NCBI GenBank assembly: GCA_037957365.1
Contig: JARHVA010004252.1
Coordinates: forward strand, 1,363,501-1,427,500
Length of the DNA stretch: 64,000 nucleotides
DNA from: Torreya grandis
Lineage: Eukaryota > Streptophyta > Pinopsida > Cupressales > Taxaceae
Direction: 5' to 3'
How positions within the stretch are numbered: position 1 is the first letter of the stretch; each line of letters begins with the position of its first letter. Made by a program: the position numbers and the translations under genes. A model generated the notes under the pieces. The model saw only the letters and a list, made by a program, of their open reading frames with translations, did not search any database and was not told the DNA's origin. Of the stretch, positions 11,701 through 23,352 are shown piece by piece.

Positions 11701-13869
11701 AGAGTAAGTTGGTTGATATTACCTCAAGCAAAACTATTTTACATTACCTTCAGTTTGTAGGCATACACCATAGACTTCACAAGAAATACTTATGTTTAGG
11801 ATCTCATTAGGAATTTTGTTTTAATCATAATTCTTCAGTTGATTCATTAAGTGTTGATTGAAGATCAATTAGATTGAATAGATAAATATTAGTACATCAT
11901 CTCATTAGGTTAGGTTTATTTCATGCATTATTCTATATATTTTCACTAGAATAATATTTTGGTCTTAGTAAGTGAGCTCAAGTTAATTTACCAAGAGAGA
12001 TATCCCCATACCTTAGAGGTTTGGTTCTCCTATAGGTAACCCACAACATTTGGTCCAATCCCATGTTACCCCAAAATTTGAGAGAACTGAATCATCTTCT
12101 CCTAAGGGTGTAGTTTGGAGTGTTAAAATTACTTATCTTCCATATCTATAAGTTCTAAAGTTGTACCTACTCTCTTACTTCCTGGACACTAACATTCAGG
12201 GTAGACTATAATATCGATGTTATTGTCTTATCTCAACACAAGTGTCAAGTGCCTTTAATTCATCCAATTTACAAATGAAATGTATTCTAATGGCTATCCT
12301 AAGTGGTGTAATGATAGTTATTACTATAAATGGATTGATATAAATACAAGATCAACCCTCATTCATTACTAAACTAGAAAACAACAAGATAGACCAATGC
12401 AACTTATCAAAAGTACTCTATCAAGTATTGAATTAAAAAAAACTTACCTATTTCCATACTAGTCATAGGGATGGCACATATATAAGTATGAAATACTAAA
12501 GGAGAAATTAAAAAGCCTTATTTTATAGGTTATAAGGTACGTCAGTGTTACAATAACTTTGCACATATTGTATGATTCACACACAAGCCAACACATAGGG
12601 AAGAAATACATGTGTCTAAGGCCCTCTTTAGAGTATTGGATATGAAGTTAATGCCCACTAACATAGGGGTATTTTGGTTAGCTTGACACCATATTTCCAC
12701 AAATCCATTTTCCCCTAAGGTCACATTGAATATGGAAAACCATAGTTTTTTTGTTTCACAAGGAGCAACATTCCATGGCCCAGATCTTAATACACCAAAG
12801 TAAATGTGATGTAAAACCTAGACTAATATAGGTGGTTACATCCTATTTTATAAAATATTCCATACATGACACTAGCATCAAACTTAGATAGTAGCATCGA
12901 CATAATCATCCTAGGTTGGTGTTACTATCTAGAGAGCTATAACAATTAGAACTAGAATCTAATGATTATTATAGAATCCATTCCCACCTTATTTCTTCCT
13001 ATTATAGATCTAAAACTACATTAACATCAAAAAAATCTAATTAATTCACTTATTTTTAATTTATATATCTAGCATAGTTGTACTTTTCATATTTAGACTA
13101 TCTCGGCATAATAAATTAATTGTATGATTTTATTTGAGTTTAGTATCTAATTAGCCTGCTATATATTTGATTATCACCATTGTGACATTTCATTTGTATA
13201 TGCCCAATCATTAAATATAGATAACCCCAATCTAGATCATTTTAGGGTTCAATAATATCTTATTTTTATAAAGTATCATGTAACATATTGTATATAAAAC
13301 ATATTATTTTAATGTGATCTTTAAAATATGTTTTGGAGACTTATGTGAAGATTACACATTATTAACATGATGTATTTTAATTTATTCCTTACAATGTTAT
13401 CTTGGATATTTTAACCAAGAGGGATGGATTGAATAACAAGCATTGAAATTTTCATTAGTTACTTTTGCCTTGTCCTTATCTTTATTTGGATTCGTATCTT
13501 CTAGAGATGGAGTTAACTTATATGTACCAAGACCTATAAGTTTGAATAGGATATGTGAAAGATGTTCAAGTGATAAATTTACATTTCCAAAAGTTTATTT
13601 ATCATATCATGAGGTATATCATCATCACTATCATAATATTATGAAAATTTTCCATCTTAATATTTAGTATTGACCAATAAAGGAAGCTCAAATGTTTGAT
13701 CTTCTCATTATTTTAATATCATTGGTTCCTTTAGTAATGGTTATTGTAGTAGATTTACATCAATGTGAATCTTAGTGGTTATTTTCTTATGAGTATCTTA
13801 AGGTGAATAAGTTATCATTATTGATTCTACCATCTCATAATTTGATAGACTGTCAAGTGGAATAAAGTT
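5756..13869. other. AT-rich spacer, probably decayed LTR/noncoding repeats
   Basis: I find no frame here with a recognisable domain; open stretches are short (about 60-85 codons) and of chance composition. Some patches look LTR-like: TATATATA at 10601-10608 with C-rich sequence after it, TATATATAAAA at 11437-11447, CAATAAATA at 11528-11536, and an ACAACA/TTTGGT junction at about 12048 resembling an LTR end plus primer site. None can be paired with a second LTR in the window. The phrase AAACC(C)TAATAxTGACxTGAG recurs near 9620 and 10475, hinting at a degenerate duplication. Confidence 0.4.
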
Positions 13870-14620
13870 TTTGGTATCAATTTACAAAATTTATAGGTTC
13901 CATCATCGGCACACATTGTCATTAAGGTCCCATCCGATATGAATTTGACACATCAATGCAATGTAGATGAGATGGACTCCATTATGTATATCAAATTTGT
14001 ACTCAAGATTAAGTTATAATATAATGATTGATAAATTAGTTAGAATGTAGTTGGTACCATTTTTATTCCCAATAACACATCCAATAAAACTTGACCAATT
14101 TTTGGGATACATGAATTATCAAACATTTTTATATGCATGTCTAAGTTTTAAATAATATTGGTAATACTGCTCATTTTTATTAGGATATAAATGCTACAAA
14201 TGTTTATGCTAGATCCATTATCGACTATTACTCATTTGATGCCTTGTTATACATATTAACTTTAATTAATAGAGTCAAGTGTTAGTTAATAATATATATT
14301 CATGACAAGTCTTTTGGATCAAAAGTGATGATATTTTCATTGTTTTTAAGGTTTTGGATAATATCTAGAAAGTAATATGGATATATATCACTTTGTAGTT
14401 GGGTTTCATATAAGGATTCATATAATATATCCTTGTATAATTTTTTTTTAAGATCTTATATTAGCATGTGTATTTCTCAATTGGTCAAAAAACTCACACC
14501 CTTTAAATTTGATTAATAATTTAGGATTAATAGGAAATTGTTATATATTAATAGGTGGCATGATAGGTGTGGGACATTTACCATTTCATGTAGTGACAAT
14601 GTGGACTATGGAATCTAGTA
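13870..14620 (-). pseudogene. gypsy protease region, minus strand
   Basis: Read on the minus strand, 14209-14226 encodes VDNGSS, followed by INICSIYILIKMSSI and, further on, IGQVLLDVLLGIKMVP, then SSTLHQCVKFISDG at about 13933-13975. That series is the plant gypsy retropepsin: active-site loop (V-D-N/T-G-S-S-x-N), middle strand, and the conserved SSLHQKxKFI end. The conserved LLGRPWIH box is degraded. To the right (upstream on this strand) about 14330-14450 gives LYKDILYESLYETQLQSD and NNENIITFDPKDL, probably linker between gag and protease. At least five in-frame stops and some frame changes are present. RT is not found to the left. Confidence 0.6.
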
Positions 14621-15040
14621 TAATCCTTAGGAGAATATTGGGAGTGGGATGGTAGCTGTCACTCAAATAGGATATAGGAAGAACAAAGGGTTTATATAAT
14701 GCACATTGATGCCTAGATACCAGTTCTATATTATAGCAAAATTATCTCTAAAGAGAAATTTGATTGTCATTTTGCTGTAAATAAATATCTTTGATTTGAC
14801 TAATTTTTTTAAAGCATTTGATTATGACTTTTTTTTTTTTGAAATGCATGGAAAAGAATAAGTAATGACAACCATCACATATTGATAAATTAATTACTGA
14901 TTAGACACGTCCATATTGGGCACAATTTGCTTCTATTTGAACAAATATAAATCTAATTTTTTAGAGTTTTAGAAATTTAGAAATAAAAAACTATGAAATC
15001 CTAAGTAAAAGTAGGGTTTACACAAGGAGACATAGAAGTT

Positions 15041-15052
15041 GTGATCACCAAA
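15041..15052 (-). promoter_or_regulatory. Primer-binding-site-like motif
   Basis: On the minus strand the sequence is ...TTTCAACA followed by TTTGGTGATCACAACTT. The TTTGGTGAC/TCAC form directly after a CA terminus is the usual layout of a plant gypsy LTR end and tRNA primer site. It lies upstream, on the same strand, of the protease remnant at 13870-14620. Confidence 0.45.
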
Positions 15053-16301
15053 TGTTGAAACCATTTTGTATTATGGGTGGTTAAGGGTTGAGGGGGGAGA
15101 ATAGTCTATACACAAGGATGAATAAAACTATTCTAGAAAAGTCCAATTAATTAAAAACTTAGATAAATGAATAGTCTGATTTAAAATGATGAGATATGAT
15201 AAATATAGAAAGTACACTCAAAATAGTAGTTTGATTGCATTAAAACGAATAAGAGATAATAATTAACCCATCTAAAAATGCATAGGAAGATATTTTAAGC
15301 ACAAATCTATAAACATACAGGGGTAAGATCAGGATGCAATTTTTAGATTCTTGGAATATTGTTTTTGAAAGCATGGACACTTGCATTACCCTATGGACAC
15401 TTACATTGATGATTTTATTCTAATGTCAACACAACTATATTGTATATAATATTCGATATCTTTAGAAGTGACTACCTGGATCCTTATGGGTTTTATGTCA
15501 TCTTTTTATTGATGTGTTTTTCATGCACACAAGTTGTTGATAAATATATATAGATCAAAACGTAGTTATTTATATTAGATCTTTATTCCTTGGGATAAAT
15601 GGTTTAGTGGGGTCATGGTGTAGATTTGAGCTCAAGAACCCCTCTATCAATGAGTTCTTCCAACAAATATAATACTCCAATGATGGAATTAATATTACAA
15701 ATTTATCTCCTAAGTGTTGGCTTTTGGGTGCACAAGGGTGAAATATACTATATTATAAAGGCATGCAATGATCTAGTTTGTAAATTTGAAAATATTACTC
15801 ATGGGATTTTATTTGAGTGTTTTAGAATAATGATATGACTACTCGTATGATTGGCATAAAAATAGGGAAGACTAAGGTTTTTAAACTTGGTTTTGGAATT
15901 GATTGATTGAATTTTAGAAGGTTATTATTATGTATTTTCTAGATGAATAATGAGTAGGATTAGATTTGTATTTATACCACAATGTTTGAAAATATATTGG
16001 GGTAGGGTTCAATAATATAAATGGTCTAATCCACATGAGTTTAATTATTTTAAAAATGGATGACTCTTAAGGATTGGACACTTAATAACAATATAGACAC
16101 TTGGGTCAACACAAGTTCCATTATGTGTGATGTAAGTGTCTAAAAGGATATGAATTTAATGAGGATCTAAAATTGATAGTGAAGGATATATATTAGGTTT
16201 TAAGATTTATGTAAAATTCTTTAGATCTAGGTCATAATTAATGATTAGTTCAGACTATATACACATAATATTTTAAAACTTTTATTAATTACTTACGATT
16301 A
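15053..16301 (-). other. Probable 5' LTR (U5 side) of minus gypsy fragment, otherwise unassigned
   Basis: The left end starts TGTTGAAA on the + strand, i.e. the LTR would end ...TTTCAACA on the minus strand next to the primer site. No second copy is in the window, so the right end is unknown. The stretch holds no coding signal: an open run at 15626-15838 is chance-like. It is cut at 16301/16302 by the copia LTR. Confidence 0.35.
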
Positions 16302-17226
16302 AACAGTAAATCTCTTCAAGAGCTCACTCTCTCAATCACGGTCCCAACAACAACTCAAACACAGAGTTGTTGTTCACCTCCACTAGCTAGTAACAATATT
16401 GCCAGTCCACCAGTCAGTAACAATACTGCTAGTCCACCAAGTACTCCATGTACTCCAAGTTTGAGTATACACACATACTCCAAGTACATAATGTACTCCA
16501 AGTAGATCTCACCTGATCTTGCTACCTATTGTGTTGTTGACCTCCCTAATCTTGCACACCTACAAATCAACCTAGTTCTACACACCTGTAAACCTAGATC
16601 TCGCACACACACACACACACACACCTGCAGATCAACTGACCTTACTTACCACATGTGGATCTCTACCTGATCTTGCACACCTGTAGACCAACCTGATCTT
16701 ACATACCATGAAGAACCCTTATCCTCCAAACCAACACCCCTGTGGATCTTCTACTAGACCTTGCTCTCCCACAGATCTACCTGATCATACACACTTGGCA
16801 CTATGGCATTATGAGGAGCCAAGCTTACTCTCTCTATCTAGCACCCAAGGAATCCTTGCTTTGATCCCTCACACTTTAAAATATAGCCCATGAGTCTATT
16901 ATATAGATCCCATGCAAACAATAATTAGACATCTAATTACAATAATTAGATCCATAGCTCCAAGGCTAAAATTAGCCTTTAACATGTAAACAACTGGTTC
17001 ATTAATGAACTATCTATGAAACTCACAGTTCAAAACCACACAGGTGATCGACGTCAGTCCCTATTAGTTTGGAGGTGACTGACATCGATCGACTCCTACC
17101 AAAGTTAGTTGCCTTCTTGTCTACCCTTGATCGACGTCGATTGGCCTGACCAATGCTGGTGACTCTAACATTAAGCAACCCTCCGTGTTTGCATCCTGGT
17201 GAAGCTTTTAGCTCTACAACCTAACA
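16302..17226 (-). repeat. 3' LTR of minus copia element, outer end truncated
   Basis: Aligns along its length with 19647-20611. Its inner end reads ...CCTAACA on the + strand (TGTTAGG on the minus strand), directly next to the polypurine tract. Homology begins abruptly at AAACAGTAAATCTCTTCAAG; the 215 bp that precede this in the other LTR are missing. A (CA)10 run lies at 16604-16623. GACGTC palindromes occur at 17050-17055 and 17133-17138. Confidence 0.85.
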
Positions 17227-17245
17227 ATCTCCCACTTGGAGATAA
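17227..17245 (-). promoter_or_regulatory. Polypurine tract of copia element
   Basis: On the minus strand the sequence just before the LTR is ATCTCCAAGTGGGAGAT, the classic copia plus-strand primer, immediately followed by the LTR start TGTTAGG. Confidence 0.85.
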
Positions 17246-17379
17246 ATAGCTACACTTGTACCTGTACCTATACACTGTCTAATCTATTTCCTAGCTTGTA
17301 TCCCTCTTTAAGATCAACCTTAAAGACCAACCACCACAAAACCTGTGGTGATCCACCTGTCATCCAAATCCCTTACCAC

Positions 17380-17930
17380 ATTTGAATCTACATACCCATG
17401 TAGAGAAGTCCTTGACCCTGTAATGCATGTATACCTGCTGTTGGTCCCTCTCAGATACTTGAGAACCCACTAAACTGCTCTCTAGTGCTTCTTTCCCAAA
17501 TTGGCTATGAAATTTCTAACAACACCCGCTACTGGGGAAATATCAGGGAGTACACATGTACTCAACCTCATCATGTGATTGGGGACCCTATTCTATGAAC
17601 TATCCATCCATAGGTGCGCTTGCCATTCTGCATCCTGCACTACCTTCACACAATCATCTTGTGACAACATCAACTTGTGATCTTCCCTGTCTCTAGGATT
17701 ACTCATGCCAAAGAATTTCACTGCTCCCAAATTCTCCATGACATACCACTAAACTAAATTTACCTTTAGTTCAATAAATACCTATATGTATGCACCTGCA
17801 ACAAGCACATCATCCACATATAGTAACAAGATAATGTTGCAATTATCATCCACCTAGTAAAGAAAACACAATGGTTACAATGACACTGACTAAAGCCATG
17901 CTTTGTCATCCACATGTCAAACATGTACCA
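17380..17930 (-). pseudogene. copia reverse transcriptase palm/thumb fragment
   Basis: Minus-strand translation gives HCNHCVFF, then LLLYVDDVLVAGAYI with YVDD at 17809-17820, then FIELKVNLV, WYVMENLGAVKFFGM, RDREDHKLMLSQDDCVKVV, and GVVRNFIANLGKEALE at about 17490-17550. These are the copia RT catalytic motif (YVDDMLVAG), the K..M.DLG...LGM stretch, and the following G...R.M..P...HW. The catalytic Asp pair is kept, unlike the sister copy at 44.2 kb. Stops (TAG/TAA) and short frame changes make it non-coding. RT residues before HCNHC are missing. The usual connection and RNase H domain beyond 17400 is nearly all gone before the polypurine tract. Confidence 0.75.
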
Positions 17931-18189
17931 CTATCCTGCAGCTTCCTCAAGATCATATGACCTAGCCTTCCATCTCACGTGTCCATTCTCTCTATTATTT
18001 AACCAAGGAATCCATTCATTTTTCATTTCTTTCATACCAGCTGGCAACCCTACCAAATCTCCCATTTGGTTCTGCATCCAAGGAATCAAATTTCTTCATT
18101 CATGCCATGCTCCAACTGTTTCCTAGATCCTTCCTACTCTGCAGTGAGCAACTAATATAAAGAAGAGGAATAATAGATTTAAGGCTCAC

Positions 18190-18480
18190 TTACCCTTTCA
18201 ATCCTCCATATGGGTGTTTGAGACTCTTTGATAGCTTGTTGTCCACCCAAAATCCATTCCAATGCCCGACCTCGATCACCACATAGTCTACATCCGATTG
18301 ACATTGGTTCCATGTGACTATCCTAACTGTCGACGCTAGTTCCCTAACTGGCATTGGTAGCCACCTACCTGACACCACTGACTATGCCTGTCTACACATG
18401 ACCATCATCGGCGCCTACTTATTCGACGTCAGTTACCTCTGATCGACATCGGTACCTGTGTTTTTCTTGTGAGTGATGAC
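18190..18480 (-). repeat. GACGTC-type palindrome cluster replacing integrase core
   Basis: Repeated degenerate copies of ACCGAYRTCGGT and half sites lie here (for example GACGTC at 18425-18430, GACATCGGT at about 18444). The segment is flanked on one side by the gag-pre-integrase remnant and on the other by the conserved ...SLKHPYGG... join. The same cluster sits at the same place in the + strand element (43556-43790). An open minus-strand run (18190-18378) crosses it but has no recognisable domain. Confidence 0.7.
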
Positions 18481-18559
18481 TTTTTACCCGTGAGCTTACT
18501 TTGAATCAAAACCCTATCCAAACTCCCCTACTCAAAAGTATCTAGCCCCATCCACTAAT

Positions 18560-19340
18560 TTCTGTCCATCATCTCCTCTAAGAACACCAAGGCTTTCCAA
18601 TTCTTAATTTTGTCAAATACATCAGACTTCATTTTCCTGCAATAAATCCAATCCTTTCTTGTAGCATCCCACTGCTCATAAAAATCTCAGTCTATGCTCT
18701 CCAAAGCTGAACTCTTACCATTTGACTTAAGAACATCCATTCCCTTCTCATTCATGTGACCAAACCTACAAAGCCACATCTTTGCAATAGAAGTGGAATC
18801 AGTAATACAAGTAGATAGATAAAGAGTACCTTCTTTCTTACCACATGCTAATTCAAGTGCATCCTTGGTAACATTCCAAGAATCCGCTGTGAGAGTTATT
18901 GTGCATCCCTCATCACCCAACTTTCCTGAAGAAATTAGCCTCATCTTCAAGACTGGGACCTAGATGACCTCCTTCAACACCCATGTGTTGGTCGTCTACA
19001 ATTTCAGCCGCACTTCCCTTTTGCCAATACCAAAGACAAGGCTCACCAACCCCTAAATAAATCTTTCCAAAGTCTCCATGGACCTTAACATGGAAAAATA
19101 ATCTATTTGGGGCTGCATGGAAAGAGGCAATAGAATATATAAACCAAGATTCTACTTTATCCAAGGAACAATAAGAGCAACCCATGCAATAATACATGTA
19201 ACAACTGCTTCTTCATTCCTTTTATACTGATCCGTTATCAACCAACAATTTTTCTTTACCTGCTCTTTCTTTCCATTACATTGTAATTGACCATTCATGA
19301 CTTTGAATTCCTCCATTCTTACTGTACTTTCTTCTACCAT
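18560..19340 (-). pseudogene. copia gag-protease-pre-integrase remnant
   Basis: The start ATG is taken at 19340 because MVEESTVRMEEFKVMN matches the gag start of the sister copy (MAEESRLRMEKFNGKN). After about 19 residues it jumps to the zinc-knuckle tail (KKNCWLITDQYKRNEE), so the body of gag is deleted. Then come the protease region (SIASFHAAPNRLFFH; the sister has DSGSSFHASPNRDLF, so the catalytic DSG is lost), GDFGKIYLGVGEPC, and after a frameshift ISSGKLGDEGCTITLTADSW, TLYLSTCITDSTS and the pre-integrase box MWLCRFGHMNEKGMDVL. It then joins straight to a short integrase scrap (KMKSDVFDKIKNWKALVF). The integrase zinc finger and DDE core are absent. Confidence 0.78.
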
Positions 19341-19409
19341 TGCTATACTCCCACTCAATTAGAAACCCCTGAGAGTGACTAGTAATCAAACACAAACCTG
19401 CTCCCTGCA

Positions 19410-19429
19410 ACCTTAGCTCTGATACCAAT
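19410..19429 (-). promoter_or_regulatory. Primer-binding site (initiator tRNA-Met type)
   Basis: The minus strand reads ...CCTGACA then ATTGGTATCAGAGCTAAGG. TGGTATCAGAGC is the common plant copia primer site complementary to the 3' end of initiator tRNA-Met. It starts two bases after the LTR end, which fixes the LTR boundary at 19430. Confidence 0.9.
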
Positions 19430-19944
19430 TGTCAGGACCTATGAAGCATAATTGATTACCATGTACAAGCAACTAAACATGCAAAATTTAACCAGAAGTA
19501 ATAAGTAACTAGAAATCAAAAACAACACAGGATATAAGAGACAATACCCAATTGTATTAATACTCTTCCAAAAGGAAATACAACAAAGAAGATGCCACAG
19601 TCTTCTTCCTTACATTCCTCTAGGGCTCCCACACCTTTAGGGCATAAACAGTAAATCTCTTTAAGAGCTCACTCTCTCAATCATGGTCCCAACAACAACT
19701 CAAACATAGAGTTGTTGTTCACCTCCACCAGCTAGTAACAATACTACCAGTCCACTAGTCAGTAACAATATTGCTAGTCCACCAAGTACTCGACATACTC
19801 CAAGTCTGAGTATACACACATACTCCAAGTACACAACATACTCCAAGTAGATCTCACCTGATATTGCTACCTATTGTGTTCATGACCTACTTGATCTTAC
19901 ACACCTACAAATCATCTTCGTTCTACACACCTGCAAACCTAGAT

Positions 19945-20012
<68 letters not shown>

Positions 20013-20611
20013 CAGATCAACTGACCTTACTTACCACATGTAGATCTCTACCTGATCTTACACACCTTCAGACCAACCTTATCTTACATACCATGAAGAA
20101 CCCTTGTCCTCAAAACTAGCACCCCTATGGATCTTCTAACAGACCTTGCTCTCCCGTAGATCTACCTGATCATACACACTTGGCACTATGGCACTATGAG
20201 GAGCCAAGCTTGCTCTCTCTATCTAACACTCGAGGAATCCCTACTTTGATCCCTCACACTTTACAATATAGCCCATGAGTCTATTATATAAATCCCATGC
20301 AAATAATAATTAGACATCCAATTACAATAATTAGATCCACAGCTCCAAGGCCAAAATTAGCTTTTAACATGCAAACAATCAGTTCGTTAATGAACTATCT
20401 ATGAAACTCATAGTTTGGAACTGCACAGGCGACCGATATCAGTCCCTATTAGTCTAGAGGTGACCGACATCGGCTGACTCTTGCTGAAGTCGGTTGCCTT
20501 CCTATCTACCCCTGACTGATGTTGGTTGGCTTGACCGACACCGGTGACTGTGACATTTAGCAACCCTCCATGTTTGCATCCTGGTGAAGCTTTTAGCTTC
20601 ACAACCTAACA
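19430..20611 (-). repeat. 5' LTR of minus copia element, 1182 bp
   Basis: Bounded by TGTCAGG on the left (CCTGACA, minus-strand end, next to the primer site) and CCTAACA on the right (TGTTAGG, minus-strand start). It aligns with 16302-17226 but has 215 bp more at the U5 end. A (CA)31 run at 19947-20008 replaces (CA)10 of the other LTR. It also carries degenerate GACGTC palindromes at about 20425-20550. A 64-codon open stretch (20408-20602, minus) is just LTR sequence. Confidence 0.88.
19947..20008. repeat. (CA)31 microsatellite
   Basis: Perfect dinucleotide run of 62 bp inside the LTR. The homologous site in the partner LTR (16604-16623) has 10 units, so the expansion arose after insertion. 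Confidence 0.97.
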
Positions 20612-21129
20612 ATGAGTATATGTCTCTTATGTATGTTTATTTTAGTTGTTTTTTATTTATTTTATTCTAACCCCCACTTTGTACCATGAGCTTTGGTGTG
20701 CACTATATTAGTTTACTATTATTGTAATTAGAATAGTTTACTCTCTTATCTATTATCATAAGTGAAATATCAAATCATAAGACTCTTTTAGGTTATTGTG
20801 TAATTGTGTTAGACTGTAGGCTTCAAAACCATTTATATCATGATATGTTGTGACAAATGATACAAGTGAATCCCTAATAGTGTCTAACAGATCCCCATAT
20901 TGGTCATGATCCTTATTAACGAGTGTATACACAATTAAAAGTGTAGGTGTGCTCTATCTTATCTGATCTAGGATTAATTCATGTACATCATGCAATTTTG
21001 ATTGCATACATTCTGGTGAACCTGATGTGAAAATAACCCTTGCAAGACTTATTTCACTTATTTTATTCTTTTTATCATTATTTATATCATATATTTTGAC
21101 ACATTAGTTTGATACTGTCGATCTAATTA
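20612..21129. other. AT-rich spacer
   Basis: No coding signal. It joins the right LTR of the copia element to the short tandem repeats that begin at about 21130. Confidence 0.4.
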
Positions 21130-21480
21130 TTTTTTTATGTGTAGGAACAAGCAACTAGATCGACCAACTCTACCTAGTACAAATTTTTAGCACTTTATAG
21201 AATTTCAATTCAACCTAATAGGTCGACTAGGTTAACCTAGTACATTTTTATCCACTTTAAAATAGGTTCCTATACAACCTAATAAATAATCTTGACCCAG
21301 TACAAATTTTAGTTTTCTAGAATTGTAGATTAACCTACTATGTTAACTAGATTAACCTAGTGCATTTTTAGCACTTTTTTAATAGATTTTTGCATTTCTT
21401 GGTCGACCAGCTTGACCCAATTCTATAGATTGGATCAGTTTTCTCCAAGGTTCTAGATCAACAATCTCCTTCATTTTCAT
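21130..21480. repeat. Degenerate 60-62 bp tandem repeat with GTTGACC boxes
   Basis: Units begin CCTAGTACA(A)ATTTT at about 21172, 21234, 21295, 21355 and 21415, five in all. Each ends with a GGTTAACC/GGTCGACC/CTTGACCC-like box. More scattered copies of the box occur at 22400-22580 and at 57890-58015. The box contains TTGACC, the core of the W-box bound by plant WRKY factors; a regulatory role is only a possibility. Confidence 0.7.
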
Positions 21481-22661
21481 CTCTGAACCATGAAGGTCAG
21501 TTTCTACTTATTTGTATCTTTCCTTTTCGATACTTTATTTTCAAGTTTGAAATCTTCAAAACTACCTCTACATAACTAACTAAATTGACCTAGTTGACCT
21601 AGTAGGTTTTCTAGACCCTACCTTCAATAGTACTAGCTTGACCCTATCGCCTAGTTCTATATGTCATACATATAGTGTTCTGACTATACCTTGTTTCAAA
21701 GTTATAATTCACCTTATATGTTAATCACATCTTTCATTTTAGGTTTTTTCATGCTTAGCATAGTTCATATAGTCTAATTAGGAGGTTTTTAATTAACTGC
21801 TTAGTTTTACTATTTTTATTTTATGCACACACAACCAAATCACATAACATCAACAAACATTTTAACATTTGCCTACCCAAGCCAACCTAATTGGATTTCA
21901 TCACCAAGGGGTAAGTAAACTTAATGATCTATTTAAGTGTAAAGCATGGTTAATGGTATATTCTAGCTAAACACTTGACACCCTTACCACGGTAATGTGT
22001 GAAGTGAGGGGGTAGGCCTTAATATCAAGCTTGTATCATTACCACTATAGTCCATTTCATCCTAAACTCACTTGAAAACATCTATAGATTGATATTTAGT
22101 ACTTTGATTTTAGCCAACTCCCTATCATTTTAAAATTATTATTAATAATCTAATTAACATTCTAGGTTGACCAATTAGCTAGCTTTACTTTCCAAGTTAT
22201 CTACTTGCTCTTTGCTCAATTATGTGTGTAAGAACTTGAATTAGCCAACATTGTTGTGAGGTTTTGCTTTGTGTGCATAAATTGGATTGGACATCATCAA
22301 TTCAATTGACTACTTATTTACTTTCTTAGATCAACTACAAACTGTATTGTTTCATTTCATAAACTTTGTTATCAGCGCTTTTTTTACTTCTTGTTCACTG
22401 TAGTAGGTTGACCTTATCAACCTAGCACATTTTTTAGCCCCTATATACTATATTAGGTCGATATATCACTATTTACAATATTTCCCCCCCTTTCTATTAG
22501 TTTCTATTCTCTATACTAGGTCAAGCCTGTGGACCCTATATAGTTACACAGTCATTATTTTTACACTAGGTCAACCAAGTCAAAATAGTTATGTGTCAGT
22601 CACTTTTTGATTATTTTATTTCTCATCTTGCCTCTTTCCCTTTCATCAAGAATTTTCTATT
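21481..22661 (+). other. LTR-like noncoding sequence ahead of gag-like fragment
   Basis: No coding signal. The end at about 22660 is followed by TTGGTGACAACACTG (22661-22675), which resembles the gypsy primer-site form TTGGTGACxxCxCTG. That suggests that 21.1-22.66 kb is part of the 5' LTR of the element whose gag-like frame starts at 22694. No second LTR was found. Confidence 0.4.
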
Positions 22662-22693
22662 TGGTGACAACACTGAATCTTAGACAACATATA

Positions 22694-23352
22694 TGATGGA
22701 ATTTACCAATCCTAATAGGGTCTCTCATAGACAAAGTAGGGTTCCTTTTGAGAATGTTATTAATGTTCATATTGTAACCTGTATAATAAACTATGGGACT
22801 CCCCATACCTCTTTTAAAAAAAACCATCATCTTCTCTTAGAGGATTAAATTGAGCTAGATTATACTCCTGAAATGTTTTTCTTTATCACAAAATTCCCTC
22901 AACATAGAAGGAAAGATCCATCTACCATTTATAACTTTATGATTAGTCGTTAAGTTAAACAACCTCATTCTCTTACTTCCACTTTCTAAAATATATTTGG
23001 GAGTACCTCATTATTTTCTTCTCAACCTCTTCCTTCAATCTTGACTCCTCCCTATGCCATGACATCTTATTTAACTTATTCTACCTCCATGCCTAGTATC
23101 TCAACTAACATGGCAAGTTCTACATCTAGTGGGCCTCTCATAAATAAACTATCCCTAATCCTACCAATAGTTCATTATTTTCTACCCAAGGAACTCATGT
23201 TTCTAGCTCTTCTTCCTCTCAACCATTTACTAGTCCATATTTTACTTCATAAGCAAATTTTGCCACTAGTGCCTCAAATTCTCATAGCTCTTCTCAAGCT
23301 CACATCAACACTAATAGTGGTACCCAAGCCACTAATACTAACATAAAAACCA
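22694..23352 (+). pseudogene. gag-like N-terminal fragment, gypsy type (tentative)
   Basis: Begins MEFTNPNRVSHRQSRVPF just after a primer-site-like motif at 22661-22675. After a TAA-interrupted stretch it continues as MFFFITKFPQHRRKDPSTIYNFMISR, then a Ser/Thr/Ala-rich run (SHSSSQAHINTNSGTQATNT) up to about 23345. The low-complexity polar composition and position suit the N-terminus of a gypsy Gag, but there is no diagnostic domain. At 23353 it runs into the 1.22 kb repeat. Two frame changes and at least three stops are present. The 101-codon open stretch at 23041-23346 uses the coding frame only for its first third. Confidence 0.4.

Larger units (their letters stand above)
16302..20611 (-). 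mobile_element. Ty1/copia retrotransposon, minus strand, internally deleted
   Basis: Two similar LTRs (16302-17226 and 19430-20611) flank a 2.2 kb internal region with a tRNA-Met type primer site, a gag-protease remnant, a GACGTC-rich segment, an RT core and a polypurine tract, all on the minus strand. The left LTR lacks about 215 bp of its outer end, so no target duplication can be read. Gag is deleted from about residue 19 to the zinc knuckle, and the integrase core is absent. It belongs to the same family as the + strand copy at 41271-45172: shared LTR blocks, PBS region, protein sequence and the same integrase deletion. It is non-autonomous. Confidence 0.88.

Noticed and set aside
13443..13667. 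Small secreted protein with signal-peptide-like start (MKFSLVTFALSLSLFGFVSS)
   Set aside because: Signal-like composition is common by chance in AT-rich DNA; no mature domain, only 74 codons, no supporting neighbours.
20408..20602. 64-codon minus-strand gene
   Set aside because: Lies wholly in the copia LTR and crosses its palindromes; no domain.
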